Shown: positions 10,042 to 20,013 of the stretch, piece by piece
How the letters are laid out: every line of letters begins with the position of its first letter
Numbering within the stretch: the stretch's first letter is position 1
Assembly (NCBI GenBank): GCA_964035575.1
Contig: OZ037917.1
Span: 682,001-746,000, forward strand
Source of the DNA: Rhynchopus sp. YZ270_cl-10
Taxonomy: Eukaryota > Euglenozoa > Diplonemea > Diplonemida > Diplonemidae
DNA length: 64,000 bases
Direction of reading: 5' to 3'
Translations under genes and position numbers: made by a program
The notes under the pieces: generated by a model
Databases searched by the model: none
The model's input: only the letters and a program-made list of their open reading frames with translations
What the model was told of the DNA's origin: nothing

Positions 10042-10063
10042 CGTGCTTAGTCACCTCATAACC
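10042..10063 (+). repeat. Dispersed hairpin family, copy 6, right part
   Basis: CGTGCTTAGTCACCTCATAA completes the hairpin begun at 9907. Confidence 0.7.
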
Positions 10064-10478
10064 TTATTAAAAATTCTTTGAAACATCGTTTGGCATTTAC
10101 TTTACTTTTGAACTTTCATGCAAGGTGACACTGCAGACAAGCCCCCCCCCCCAAAAAAAAATACAAAAAAAAAAAATACAAAAAAAAAAAACACTCCCTC
10201 CTTTTCTCCCCTTCACCACAGCAGGTGGGAAGGGTTACAAAAAAAAACGCAGAATTTTTTTCTCCTGCATTTTCTTTTTATGTTCTTATCAGTATGGGTA
10301 CACACATAGCTCTCAAAAAAAAAAGGGTGAGGTGGAAAGGGTAGGGGGGAAATGACTTTTCCTACGACAATGCCTTACTGAACAATTTTTTTTTTTTTTT
10401 TGCTCTTCCCGTCACGCAAAACAAAGTGGTGACGTCGGGGTCTTTTGGGCAGGGGCCCACAGCAGATAATAAGAAAAG

Positions 10479-10520
10479 TTTATAAGATGAACCTAAGCCT
10501 CTCGTGCTTAGTCACCTTAA
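10479..10520 (+). repeat. Dispersed hairpin family, copy 7 (consensus type)
   Basis: Close to consensus: GTTTATAAGATGA, CTAAGC, loop CTCTCGT, GCTTAG, TCACCTTAA. It lies about 940 bp beyond the 3' end of gene A. Confidence 0.85.
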
Positions 10521-10980
10521 GACTGGACCCGGCTTATTCTCTGCTGTGGGGGGGGGGGGTGGGGGGGGTAGGTGAATCTCCTGCCGTTTTTGTGCAGGAT
10601 TGTATCATATCAACACTGCAAAACCCCGTGATTCCATTCCCAACTGCGAAAAAGAAAAAAAAGCACAGCACCACGGGCTGTTCACTAAACCCAGAGGAAT
10701 AAACCATGTGTGTCTGCTTTTTTTTTGTGGCAACCATAATCACTGAAACAAAAATAGGGGTTTTTTTTTGCGGATAAACAAAAAAACACTGGCCCGGGGA
10801 AAAAATACTCTTCATTGGATTACACCAAAAACAAACCTATTTTAAAAATCGGATGATTAAGGGGGTGGGCACGGCGTTCCTCTGTGCAGGGTTCGTACGC
10901 AACCCTTTGGTCACTCCATCTCTGTCGCCTCATACACAAATCACCACGCAGTGCTAATATCAGGCACTCCGCTAGGTACT

Positions 10981-11011
10981 AAAGTTCTGTTGATTGTCAA
11001 CAGAACTTTTT
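10981..11011. repeat. Perfect AAAGTTCTGTTGA hairpin
   Basis: AAAGTTCTGTTGA pairs perfectly with TCAACAGAACTTT around TTG. It lies downstream of gene A in the sense direction. A role in 3' processing is possible but unsupported. Confidence 0.55.
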
Positions 11012-11320
11012 GAAAATGGGGAAAAAAAGAAAAAAAAAAAAAGTTCTGCTAAGTGGTTCAGACCCGTTCTACCTGTCAAAAAAGCTCAGGAGAAGAAGAT
11101 ATGGAGAGGTGAGTGCTCAAACGTCCCAAAAAAGTCAAAATCGGGCGTTGGTAAAAAAAAAAGTTGCGTACCGTGCGCCTGCGGCGCAAGCATGTACCCC
11201 ACCAACGTGGACCATCAACAGAATATTTTCAAAATCGGAAATCCTAGCGGAGAGCCTGGCTAATATTCAAAAATAAAATAAAAAAAACGCCTGTAACAGG
11301 GAATGGGAATGGGGCAGGGT

Positions 11321-11458
11321 ATTGCTTTAGTGCTGTCTACAACAAACAGCCTCCACCCCGCTGACGAACACCAAGAGTGAACTTGGCATTGTGTCTTCAT
11401 ACGATACTTTGTTGTGCATGAGATATCTAGTAAAACGGGGGCGGTCGTGACGGAACAT
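11321..11458 (-). other. Conserved 3' flank of gene A
   Basis: Just past the TAG stop, about 135 bp is nearly the same after genes A, B and D and partly after gene C (11321-11458, 23035-23173, 48975-49119, 34380-34475). It includes sense TGGTGTTCGTCAGCGGGGTG. Conservation through a row of duplicates suggests a 3' UTR, but recent duplication could explain it too. Confidence 0.5.
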
Positions 11459-14400
11459 CTACAGCGAGATGGCCTCCTGCTTGGCTGGCGCCTGTCCGTT
11501 GGGCATGTCCACGTTGTGCTCAAGCTCGAAGAACTCGTTGATGTGCATGTTGTCGGTGCCCTTGTTCATCGCCATGTAGGCAAGGCCTCCTGCGCACAGC
11601 AGCAGCACAACACCACCCACAACGAACGGCCACCACAGGAAGCCATCGTCACCGTCGCTGCTGCTGTCCGTACCTGTCGCACCCTTGACCACGTTGCCGT
11701 CCTTGTCAGTAGGAGCAGGGGATGAGGCACCAGGTGCATCGGTGTGGACAGTGCCGTCTCCCTTCTTCGGTGGCACAGCAGAGCAAGTGGCAGGGTGTCC
11801 TGTCGCCTGGCCGTACACCTTGTCGCCAGTGTCGGTCTCTGTGCAGTTGCAGATGTAGTCGCCACTCATGTCCCACTTTGTGTTCGGGTCCGTGCACGAC
11901 TGCCACTTCCCACAGGGCTTGTCCGCACACTCGTCAATCTTGCACTCCACGGGAAGCCCAACACTGCTGCCCACAGACCCAGCCATGCAGTCACAGGTGA
12001 AGTCACCAGTGGTCTGCAGGTTCGTGTCGTGGCACAAGGCGTGCTTCGACACACACGGGTCCTGTTTGCACTCACCCTGCTTCGAGCACTGTGCAGGTCC
12101 TCCCACGTTCGTGGTCTTGTGGTCAGGGCACTCGCAGATGAAGTCGTCAAGGCTGGCAGGGTCGGTGTTGGGGTCGGTGCAGGTCTCCTTCTCACCAAAC
12201 TCTCCCTGGCAGGGGTGCAGACCAATCTCACACTCGTTGCAGACGGTGTGGGGTGTGCCGACCTTGAATTCCTGTCCTCCACGGCATTTGCATCTGAAGT
12301 CTCCGTCCTTGGAGAAGTCAGGGTCGTAGCACTCCTGCTTCGGCCCACACGGTGCCACTGCAGCCTCACACTCGTTCGTCCCACAGACTGGCACAGCATC
12401 ACCAACCTGCTGCTTCGTGGGGTCGTTCAGGCACGAGCAAACGAAGTCCTTGAGCGAAGTTGCACCCAGCTTCTCGTCCTTGCAGGCCTGCTCAGCACCA
12501 CATGGGTTCTGGCCTTCGCACTCATTCAGCTCGCAGCTCGCCTTTCTGTCGGTTGCTGTGATGCTTGTGTCCTTCTTGCAGGTGCATGTGAAGTCGTGCT
12601 GCGAAGTCTTCGCCTTGTTCGGGTCATTGCAGGTCTGGTCATCTCCACAGGGGTTCTTCTCACACTCGTCGATCTCGCAGGTCGCCTTCGTTCCCTTGGA
12701 GGAGACACCGTTGTCACATGTGCAGGTGAAGTCGTAGTGGGACTCCTTCGTCTTCACTGGGTCGTTACACTTCTGCTCTGTGCCACACGGGTTCGCGTCA
12801 CAGTCGTTCACACTGCATGCAGCAGGTCCGTCAGTCTGCTTAATCGAAGGATCATCCTTGCAGGTGCACACGTAGTCGTGCTGCGAAGTCTTCGCCTTGT
12901 TTGGGTCATTGCAGGTCTGGTCAGCAAGACACTTGTTGTGGTCAGCGTCACACTCGTCGATCTCACAGGTGGCCTTCGTTCCTGTTGAAACAACACCGTT
13001 GTCACATGTGCAGGTGAAGTCTCCGTGCGAGTCCGGTGTCTTCTTTGGGTCATTGCACTTCTGCTCCGTTCCACACGGGTCGCCAACACAGTCGTCAATA
13101 GAGCAATGCGCAGGTCCGTCAATCTGCTTAATGGAAGGATCATCCTTGCACTTGCACACGTAGTCGTGCTGCACGTCGAAGGACTTGTTCGGGTCCTCGC
13201 ACGTCTGGTCAGTGAGACACTTGTTGTGGTCAGCATCACACTCGTCAACCTCGCACGTTGCCTTGGTTCCTGTTGTCTTCACACCGTTGTCACATGTGCA
13301 GGTGAAGTCGCCGTGCGAGTCCAGAGTCTGCTTCGGGTCATTGCACTTCTGGTCTGTTCCACACGGGTCGCCAACACAGTCGTCAATAGAACAGTGTGCG
13401 GGCCCATCGACCTGCTTAACGGTTGGGTCATCCTTGCAGGTGCACACGTAGTCGTGCTGCGAAGTCTTCGCCTTGTTCGGGTCATTGCAGGTTTGGTCAG
13501 TGAGACACTTGTTGTGGTCAGCATCACACTCGTCAACCTCGCAGGTGGCCTGCGCTCCTGTTGCGACAACACCGTTGTCACACGTGCAGGTGAAGTCGTA
13601 GTGGGACTCCTTCGTCTTCACTGGGTCGTTACACTTCTGTCCGGTGCCACACGGGTTCGCGTCACAGTCGTCCACACTACATGCAGCAGGTCCATCAACC
13701 TGCATAACGGTTGGGTCATCCTTGCACTTGCAGATGAAGTCGTGCTGAGAAGTCTTCGCCTTGTTCGGGTCCTCACAGGTCTGGTCAGCAAGACACTTGT
13801 TGTGGTCAGCATCACACTCGTCGATCTCACAGGTGGCAGCTGTTCCTGTTGAAACAACACCGTTGTCACATGTGCAGGTGAAGTCGTAGTGTGATGCTGC
13901 TGTGGGGGTCGGATCATTGCACTTCTGGTTGGGTCCACACGGGTTGCTGTCACAGTCGTTCACGCTGCATGCAGCAGGTCCGTCCTTCTGCTGAATGGTG
14001 GGATCAGATTTGCACTTGCACACGTAGTCGTGCTGCACATCGAAAGACTTGTTCGGGTCCTCACAGGTCTGATCAGTGAGACACTGGTTGTGGTCAGCAT
14101 CACACTCGTCGATCTCACAAGTTGCCTGCGCACCCTGTGTCTTCACACCGTTCGTACACTCACACCAGTAGTCGTTGTGCGAGGTCGTCGACTGGTCAGG
14201 GTCTGTGCAGGTCTGACCTGTCGCACAAGGCATGGCATCACAGTCGTTGCTTGTGCAGGTCGCAGCCTTGCCCGTTGCTGTCCCAGCCAGAGGTGCGTCG
14301 CAAGTGCATGTGTAGTCACCCACGGCTGTCACAGCGGTGTTCGGGTCCGCACACGTCTGTCCTCCTGCACACGGCGCTGCCACGCACTCGTCGAGAACGC

Positions 14401-17400
14401 ACACAGCAGGCTTCCCTGTCTCAGTACCCGTGCCCGTCTTGCAAGTGCAGGAGTAGTCGTTCATGCTCATCGCCGTCTGGTCAGGATCCACACAGTTCTG
14501 GTCCGCACCACAGGGTGCAGGCATCGCAGCACACTCGTCCTCAGATCCTGCGTTGCACACAGCAGGCTTTCCTGTCGCCTTCTCTGTGCTGGGTGCGGCA
14601 CACGTGCACACGAAGTCGTCCTTCTGCGAAGGTCCCTTCATTGCGTCCACACACGTCTGTGCACCACACGGCGACGGCACAACTGCACACTCATCAATCT
14701 CACATATCTGCACAGGTCCTCCAACCTTCTTCGTTTCAACGTCGTTTGCGCATGTGCACTCAAAGTTCTGCTTCACGTTTGCGGTCTTGTCCATGTCCAC
14801 ACAGGTCTGACCAGCACCACAGGGTGTGCCAGTGGCACACTCGTCAACCTCACAAGTCGCCTTTCCTCCTGTTGCCTCAACTCCGTTTGTGCACTTGCAC
14901 TTGTAGTCTCCAGTCGAGGAAGAGCTCTGGTTCGGGTCTGTGCAGGTCTGTCCTGTGGTTGCGGTCTCGCAAGGGTCCTTCGAGCACTCGTCCTTTGTGC
15001 AAGTTGCAGGTGCTCCTGTGTTCTTGATGGTGTTGTCTGCATCACAAGTGCACTCGAAGTCGTTCTTCTTGTTCGACGCCTTGTCCTTGTCCACACAGGT
15101 CTGGCCAGTTGCTCCACACGGCTTCGCAACACACTCGTCAACCTCACAAGTCGCCTTTCCTCCTGTTGCTTCGACTCCGTTTGTGCACTTGCACTTGTAG
15201 TCTCCAGTCATGGAAGAGCTCTTGTCAGGGTCAGTGCATGTCTGCTGGGTGTTTGCGGTGTCACAAGGGTCCTTTTCACACTCGTCCTTTGTGCAAGTTG
15301 CAGGTGCTCCTGTGTTCTTGATGGTGTTGTCTGCATCACAAGTGCACTCGAAGTCGTTCTTCTTGTTCGACGCCTTGTCCATGTCCACGCAGGTCTGGCC
15401 AGTTGCACCACACGGCTTCGCAACACACTCGTCAACCTCACAAGTCGCCTTTCCTCCTGTTGCCTCAACTCCGTTCGTGCACTTGCACTTGTAGTCTCCT
15501 GTCGAGGAAGAGCTCTGGTTCGGGTCAGTGCATGTCTGCTGGGTGTTCGCCTTGTCACAAGGATCGCTGCTGCACTCGTCCCTGTCACACGTGGCCGCAG
15601 CACCAGTGTTCTTGATGGTGTTGTCGGCATCACAAGTGCAAGTGAAGTCCTTCTTCTTATCAGCCGCTTTGTTTCCGTCGACACAGGTCTGGCCAGTTGC
15701 TCCACACGGCTTGGCATCGCACTCGTCGATCTCACAAGTCGCCTGTCCTCCTGTCGCAGAAACACCGTTAGTACAAGTGCACACGTAGTCGTTCAGGTTT
15801 GCTGCACCCTGTGCCATATCCACACATGTTTGCTGGGTTGTTGCGGTTTTACAAGGGTCGGCGGCACACTCGTCTCTGTCGCAGGTGGCCGCAGCACCAG
15901 TGTTCTTGATGGTGGTGTCGGCATCACAAGTGCACTCGAAGTCCTTCTTCTTATCAGCTGCCTTGTTCTTGTCCACACAGGTCTGGCCAGTTGCTCCACA
16001 CGGCTTGGCATCGCACTCGTCGATCTCACAAGTCGCCTTTCCTCCTGTTGCTTCGACTCCGTTTGTGCACTTGCACTTGTAGTCTCCAGTCGCGGAAGAG
16101 CTCTGGTTAGGGTCAGTGCATGTCTGCTGAGTGTTTGCAGTGTCACAAGGGTCGCTGCTGCACTCGTCTCTGTCACAGGTGGCTGCAGCACCGGTCTTCT
16201 TGATGGTGTTGTCAGCATCACATGTGCACTCGAAGTCAAGTTTCTTGTTTGCTGCCTTGTCCATGTCCACGCAGGTCTGGCCAGTTGCTCCACATGGCTT
16301 AGCGTCGCACTCGTCAACCTCACAAGTGGCCTTTCCTCCTGTTGCCTCAACTCCGTTTGTGCACTTGCACTTGTAGTCTCCAGTCGCGGAAGAGCTCTGG
16401 TCAGGGTCAGTGCATGTCTGCTGGGTGTTGGCAGCGTCACAGGGGTCAGATTGACACTCGTCCTTGTCGCAGGTGGCAGGTCCTCCTGTGTTGGTGATCT
16501 TGTTGTCCGACTGGCAAGTGCATGTGTAGTCACTCAGACTCTTGGCTCCCTGCTTCGTGTCCACGCAGTCCTGGCCAGAACCACAGGGTGTTCCACTTGC
16601 GCATTCGTCTGTGGTGCACACTGCAGCCTTGCCAGTGACAGTGATGGACGAGTCATCCTTGCAGGTGCAGGTGTAGTCCTTGTCCACTGCCTGGTCCGGG
16701 TCGTTGCAGTCCTGGTCGGCGTCACACGGGGTTGCTGCGCACTCGTCTGTCATCGGTGTCGGTGGTGTGTTGGCACAACCGGTCATGGCCGTGCCCGGGT
16801 TGAGCACGTTGCTGTCGTACTGTCCACCGAAGTTCCCTGCCGCCTTGTAGTTGCACATGATGTACACCTTGTTGTAGCTGCCACCGGGAACGTGGCACAC
16901 AGCGCATCCGATCTCCATCGACGACTTCCACACAACCTGAGTAAAGTGCCCAGTGCCGGAGGAGAACCCACCGTTGTTGTAGTCGTAGCAGCCCTCCTCA
17001 CCACAGTACCAGTTCTTCACACCCTCGGCAACATCCCACGACGTGGCGTCAATGCCGCTCTTTCCGACCATTGCAATGTTCTCTCCGTACTCACCACCAG
17101 AGTTGTGAGTCATCGATCCACCACACGTCGTCTTGAACCCAGAGCTGGCAAGGGTCCACTGTCCAATGGTCTTGCTGTACGTCGCCGGGCATGCACCGTG
17201 CTGCTCTCTGTAGTAGTTGTGCTGTGCCATCACACGCTCAATCTGCCAGTCCTGGAGCTCGTCCAGGCAGATGTTCGAGTCGCCCGCACACTTCCCGCTT
17301 GCGGCTGCCGCAGGTGCCTTCGACGAGGTGAACCCGTCACACCAGCAGAGTGTCGACCCGCACGAGCCGTCCTTCGTCGCACTTCCCGGGCACGGTCCTC

Positions 17401-18175
17401 CGCTGGGCTTCGAGTACTCGCTGGTGGGGCTGGTCACAGCAGGTGCGTCTGTGGTGGGTGTGCCTGGCTTTGCAGTTGGGGGGACATCTGTGTCCGGGGC
17501 AGGTGTTGGCGGTGCAGCAGCAGCACAGCCCGACGCAGCGGTGTTAGTCTTGCCGACGTTTGTGTCGTACGTGCTTCCGAAGTTACCGGGCGACTTGTAG
17601 TTGCACATGATGTTCAGCTCCAGGTACGAAGCTCCCGAGTCGTACGAGCACACACCACATCCGATCTCGAGGGAGTCCTTCCACACAACCTGCGTAAAGT
17701 GTCCAGTCGATCCCGAGAACCCACCGTTGTTGTAGTCGTAGCAGCCCTCCTCACCACAGTACCAGTTCTTCACTCCCTCAGCAGGGTCCCACGTCGTGGC
17801 GTCCTGGCCGAACTTCCCAACCATCGCAATGTTCTCTCCGTAGCCAGACCCAGAGTTGTGAGTCATCGATCCCTTGCACGTCGTTGCGAACCCAGAGCTC
17901 CCAATTGTGTAGGTCTCAATCTCTTTGTTGTACGTCACAGGGCACGCTCCGTGCTTCTCTCTGTAGAGGTTGTGCTGCGCCAGCACAGTCGCAATCTGCC
18001 AGTCAAGCAGTCCTGCGATGCAGGACTTCTTTCCAGAGCAGCTTCCTGCAGCCGCCTGTGCCGTGTCGGCAGGTGTCTCCGTGAACGACTGGCACCACGA
18101 CAGCGACGAGTCACACTGTCCATGCACAGTGCTGATGCTGAGCGCGACTGCGCATGCAGCCACAACAGCCTTCAT
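11459..18175 (-). CDS. Gene A: two-CAP, EGF-array membrane protein (2238 aa)
   Basis: Predicted type I surface protein. A signal peptide (MKAVVAACAV..., 1-19) precedes CAP domain 1 (about 58-207: AQHN with His68, GEN with Glu114, GHFTQVVW with His159) and, after a Pro/Thr-rich linker (221-255), CAP domain 2 (about 308-457: His319, Glu365, His410). Known CAP domains use such His and Glu residues. From about 477 to 2130 run roughly 34 EGF-like units with six cysteines, most opening DEC as calcium-binding EGF modules do. A charged stalk, a helix (about 2182-2203) and a 35-residue tail containing EFFELEHNVD follow. There are no introns. The start at 18175 is supported by a 1-base length difference in the upstream leader relative to genes B to D, which shows the upstream open frame in those genes is not coding. 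Ligand unknown; adhesion or a surface coat are plausible roles. Confidence 0.9.
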   Translation of the reverse strand: MKAVVAACAVALSISTVHGQCDSSLSWCQSFTETPADTAQAAAGSCSGKKSCIAGLLDWQIATVLAQHNLYREKHGACPVTYNKEIETYTIGSSGFATTCKGSMTHNSGSGYGENIAMVGKFGQDATTWDPAEGVKNWYCGEEGCYDYNNGGFSGSTGHFTQVVWKDSLEIGCGVCSYDSGASYLELNIMCNYKSPGNFGSTYDTNVGKTNTAASGCAAAAPPTPAPDTDVPPTAKPGTPTTDAPAVTSPTSEYSKPSGGPCPGSATKDGSCGSTLCWCDGFTSSKAPAAAASGKCAGDSNICLDELQDWQIERVMAQHNYYREQHGACPATYSKTIGQWTLASSGFKTTCGGSMTHNSGGEYGENIAMVGKSGIDATSWDVAEGVKNWYCGEEGCYDYNNGGFSSGTGHFTQVVWKSSMEIGCAVCHVPGGSYNKVYIMCNYKAAGNFGGQYDSNVLNPGTAMTGCANTPPTPMTDECAATPCDADQDCNDPDQAVDKDYTCTCKDDSSITVTGKAAVCTTDECASGTPCGSGQDCVDTKQGAKSLSDYTCTCQSDNKITNTGGPATCDKDECQSDPCDAANTQQTCTDPDQSSSATGDYKCKCTNGVEATGGKATCEVDECDAKPCGATGQTCVDMDKAANKKLDFECTCDADNTIKKTGAAATCDRDECSSDPCDTANTQQTCTDPNQSSSATGDYKCKCTNGVEATGGKATCEIDECDAKPCGATGQTCVDKNKAADKKKDFECTCDADTTIKNTGAAATCDRDECAADPCKTATTQQTCVDMAQGAANLNDYVCTCTNGVSATGGQATCEIDECDAKPCGATGQTCVDGNKAADKKKDFTCTCDADNTIKNTGAAATCDRDECSSDPCDKANTQQTCTDPNQSSSSTGDYKCKCTNGVEATGGKATCEVDECVAKPCGATGQTCVDMDKASNKKNDFECTCDADNTIKNTGAPATCTKDECEKDPCDTANTQQTCTDPDKSSSMTGDYKCKCTNGVEATGGKATCEVDECVAKPCGATGQTCVDKDKASNKKNDFECTCDADNTIKNTGAPATCTKDECSKDPCETATTGQTCTDPNQSSSSTGDYKCKCTNGVEATGGKATCEVDECATGTPCGAGQTCVDMDKTANVKQNFECTCANDVETKKVGGPVQICEIDECAVVPSPCGAQTCVDAMKGPSQKDDFVCTCAAPSTEKATGKPAVCNAGSEDECAAMPAPCGADQNCVDPDQTAMSMNDYSCTCKTGTGTETGKPAVCVLDECVAAPCAGGQTCADPNTAVTAVGDYTCTCDAPLAGTATGKAATCTSNDCDAMPCATGQTCTDPDQSTTSHNDYWCECTNGVKTQGAQATCEIDECDADHNQCLTDQTCEDPNKSFDVQHDYVCKCKSDPTIQQKDGPAACSVNDCDSNPCGPNQKCNDPTPTAASHYDFTCTCDNGVVSTGTAATCEIDECDADHNKCLADQTCEDPNKAKTSQHDFICKCKDDPTVMQVDGPAACSVDDCDANPCGTGQKCNDPVKTKESHYDFTCTCDNGVVATGAQATCEVDECDADHNKCLTDQTCNDPNKAKTSQHDYVCTCKDDPTVKQVDGPAHCSIDDCVGDPCGTDQKCNDPKQTLDSHGDFTCTCDNGVKTTGTKATCEVDECDADHNKCLTDQTCEDPNKSFDVQHDYVCKCKDDPSIKQIDGPAHCSIDDCVGDPCGTEQKCNDPKKTPDSHGDFTCTCDNGVVSTGTKATCEIDECDADHNKCLADQTCNDPNKAKTSQHDYVCTCKDDPSIKQTDGPAACSVNDCDANPCGTEQKCNDPVKTKESHYDFTCTCDNGVSSKGTKATCEIDECEKNPCGDDQTCNDPNKAKTSQHDFTCTCKKDTSITATDRKASCELNECEGQNPCGAEQACKDEKLGATSLKDFVCSCLNDPTKQQVGDAVPVCGTNECEAAVAPCGPKQECYDPDFSKDGDFRCKCRGGQEFKVGTPHTVCNECEIGLHPCQGEFGEKETCTDPNTDPASLDDFICECPDHKTTNVGGPAQCSKQGECKQDPCVSKHALCHDTNLQTTGDFTCDCMAGSVGSSVGLPVECKIDECADKPCGKWQSCTDPNTKWDMSGDYICNCTETDTGDKVYGQATGHPATCSAVPPKKGDGTVHTDAPGASSPAPTDKDGNVVKGATGTDSSSDGDDGFLWWPFVVGGVVLLLCAGGLAYMAMNKGTDNMHINEFFELEHNVDMPNGQAPAKQEAISL

Positions 18176-18255
18176 TTTATTGTCCTCTCCTTTTGTTCTT
18201 TTTCTTTGCTTGTCTTACTTGCTTTCTTTAGCTCAAGTAGCAGGTATTTACGCTC
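18176..18255 (-). promoter_or_regulatory. Conserved purine-rich leader of gene A
   Basis: The sense strand reads from a CACCCACAG motif through CTACTTGAGCTAAAG and AGGAGAGGACAATAAA to the ATG. Genes A to D share it almost base for base, while sequence beyond the AG is a variable CA-rich run. That boundary would suit a transcript start or a trans-splice acceptor. Gene A lacks one T in its run compared with gene B. Confidence 0.55.
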
Positions 18256-18300
18256 CTGTGGGTGTGAGTGGTGCAGGGAACGGGGGGGGGGGGGGGGTAG

Positions 18301-19487
18301 GGGGTACGACTCCAGCCATTTTTTGCGCACGGAAAATTCATTTGGCATTATCTGGTCATCTCCAAGGCAACTGCGGGTGAAAAACACCCTCAGAGTGGGT
18401 CACAGGGGGCCTGTGGGTCGAAAAACGACCCAGAAGCCACCCCAGAATACAAAAAAATGGAAAAAAATAGTGAAAAAACGGCTTTTTTCACGTTTTGGCC
18501 ACTTTGGGCAAAATAGCGATTTTTCGAGAAAAAAATCAAAAACCGGGATATTTTTTGACATCACAAAGCCTCCTTTGGCACAAATATACCCCAAAAGTGG
18601 CCTGTGAGTCCATTCCAACCTGTTTTGGACATATTTGACACTTTTGGAAGTGTTTTTTTGGTGTTTTTAGGTCAAAAAAATGCCCAAGACGTCCCCAAGA
18701 CATCCCCAAGACACTTTGCACACCCCCTGTTACGGTCATATTTTTTTCGTTTTTTTGCCTGAAACCCCCAAAATACCCCTCCCGGACCCCACATAGTCCC
18801 GAATATCCATCACACACCCACTCAGAGTGAGTAGAAGCACCCCAAAAAAAATATTTTTTAAAGCCCTTCAACTTCAACATGGATGCTGCCGAAACTGAAG
18901 CACAATTTTAGGGCTTTAAAAAATATTTTTTTTGGGGTGCTTCTACTCACTCTGAGTGGGTGTGTGATGGATATTCGGGACTATGTGGGGTCCGGGAGGG
19001 GTATTTTGGGGGTTTCAGGCAAAAAAACGAAAAAAATATGACCGTAACAGGGGGTGTGCAAAGTGTCTTGGGGATGTCTTGGGGACGTCTTGGGCATTTT
19101 TTTGACCTAAAAACACCAAAAAAACACTTCCAAAAGTGTCAAATATGTCCAAAACAGGTTGGAATGGACTCACAGGCCACTTTTGGGGTATATTTGTGCC
19201 AAAGGAGGCTTTGTGATGTCAAAAAATATCCCGGTTTTTGATTTTTTTCTCGAAAAATCGCTATTTTGCCCAAAGTGGCCAAAACGTGAAAAAAGCCGTT
19301 TTTTCACTATTTTTTTCCATTTTTTTGTATTCTGGGGTGGCTTCTGGGTCGTTTTTCGACCCACAGGCCCCCTGTGACCCACTCTGAGGGTGTTTTTCAC
19401 CCGCAGTTGCCTTGGAGATGGCCAGATAATGCCAAATGAATTTTCCGTGCGTTTGGTCCCAGCCAAAATGGCTGGAGTCGTATCCCC
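18301..19487. mobile_element. 1.19 kb near-perfect palindrome (foldback element)
   Basis: Arms 18301-18866 and 18911-19487 are inverted copies around a 44-base spacer. The outer ends read TACGACTCCAGCCATTTT and its inverse, and the arms differ by a small indel near the ends. Genes C and D have no such sequence at the equivalent place (about 43040 and 54700), where GGTGCAGGGAACG runs on to CATGACAAAAAAGAAAGGG; here the palindrome sits between these two motifs, flanked by G-runs. No transposase frame is seen. Such symmetry means a recent origin or arm-to-arm conversion. It begins about 125 bp upstream of gene A. Confidence 0.85.
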
Positions 19488-19977
19488 TAGGGGGGGGGGG
19501 CATGACAAAAAATAAAGGCGGTATTGCCACCTTGAACTGTCTCACCCTACTTTTACTCAGACAGCATCCGCTCGTTACTGTAAGATCAATCGGCAGCACC
19601 TTTGAGACACTTCTTTTGCTTTATTCACTTCTTAGCGAACATCAGATGCGTACAACGGGAGATAACAGAGATAAAAAAGACACATGCGGTATTGAGTTCA
19701 TCAAGACAATCAAAAATACAGTCGAATTTCCGTTTATTTTTTGGCTCGTACACTGCTGTGCACTGGGGCATGTTTTTTTTATTGCTTATTCTCGTGACAA
19801 AACAAGAGACATATAGAGGGAGGGGAAGGGGGTAATAAAGGGTGAATTTTTTTTTTTTTGATGAAACGTTTGGGGGGAGGAGAAAACAGAGGGACACCAT
19901 GAACTTAGATATTCCCCAACAATATTTCAGAAAAAAAAAAAAAGAAGAAAAAATGGGTGGAAAAATAATAATAAAAA

Positions 19978-20013
19978 AAGATGAAACTGAGCCTCGTGTG
20001 CTCAATCATCTGA
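19978..20013 (+). repeat. Dispersed hairpin family, copy 8 (TGAGC type)
   Basis: Same TGAGC with GCTCA form as at 5948, 31701 and 43418; all four occupy the equivalent place in the spacer block, so they descend from one copy. Confidence 0.75.

Larger units (their letters stand above)
9476..11320. other. Spacer segment specific to gene A
   Basis: Absent from the equivalent place downstream of genes B, C and D, where the spacer block joins the 3' flank directly. It holds the second 66 bp repeat, a split hairpin copy with a 104 bp insertion, a further hairpin at 10479, a hairpin at 10981-11011 and a GC-rich repeat (GCGTACCGTGCGCCTGCGG at 11165) also seen near 349. No gene is supported. Confidence 0.6.

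Noticed and set aside
14030-18607. A 1525-codon open frame on the plus strand opposite gene A, and similar 400 to 630-codon antisense frames opposite genes A, C, D and E
   Set aside because: They mirror the repeats of the real genes. The strong codon bias and cysteine/aspartate-rich repeats of the sense strand leave few stops in antisense, and they have no domain or signal of their own.
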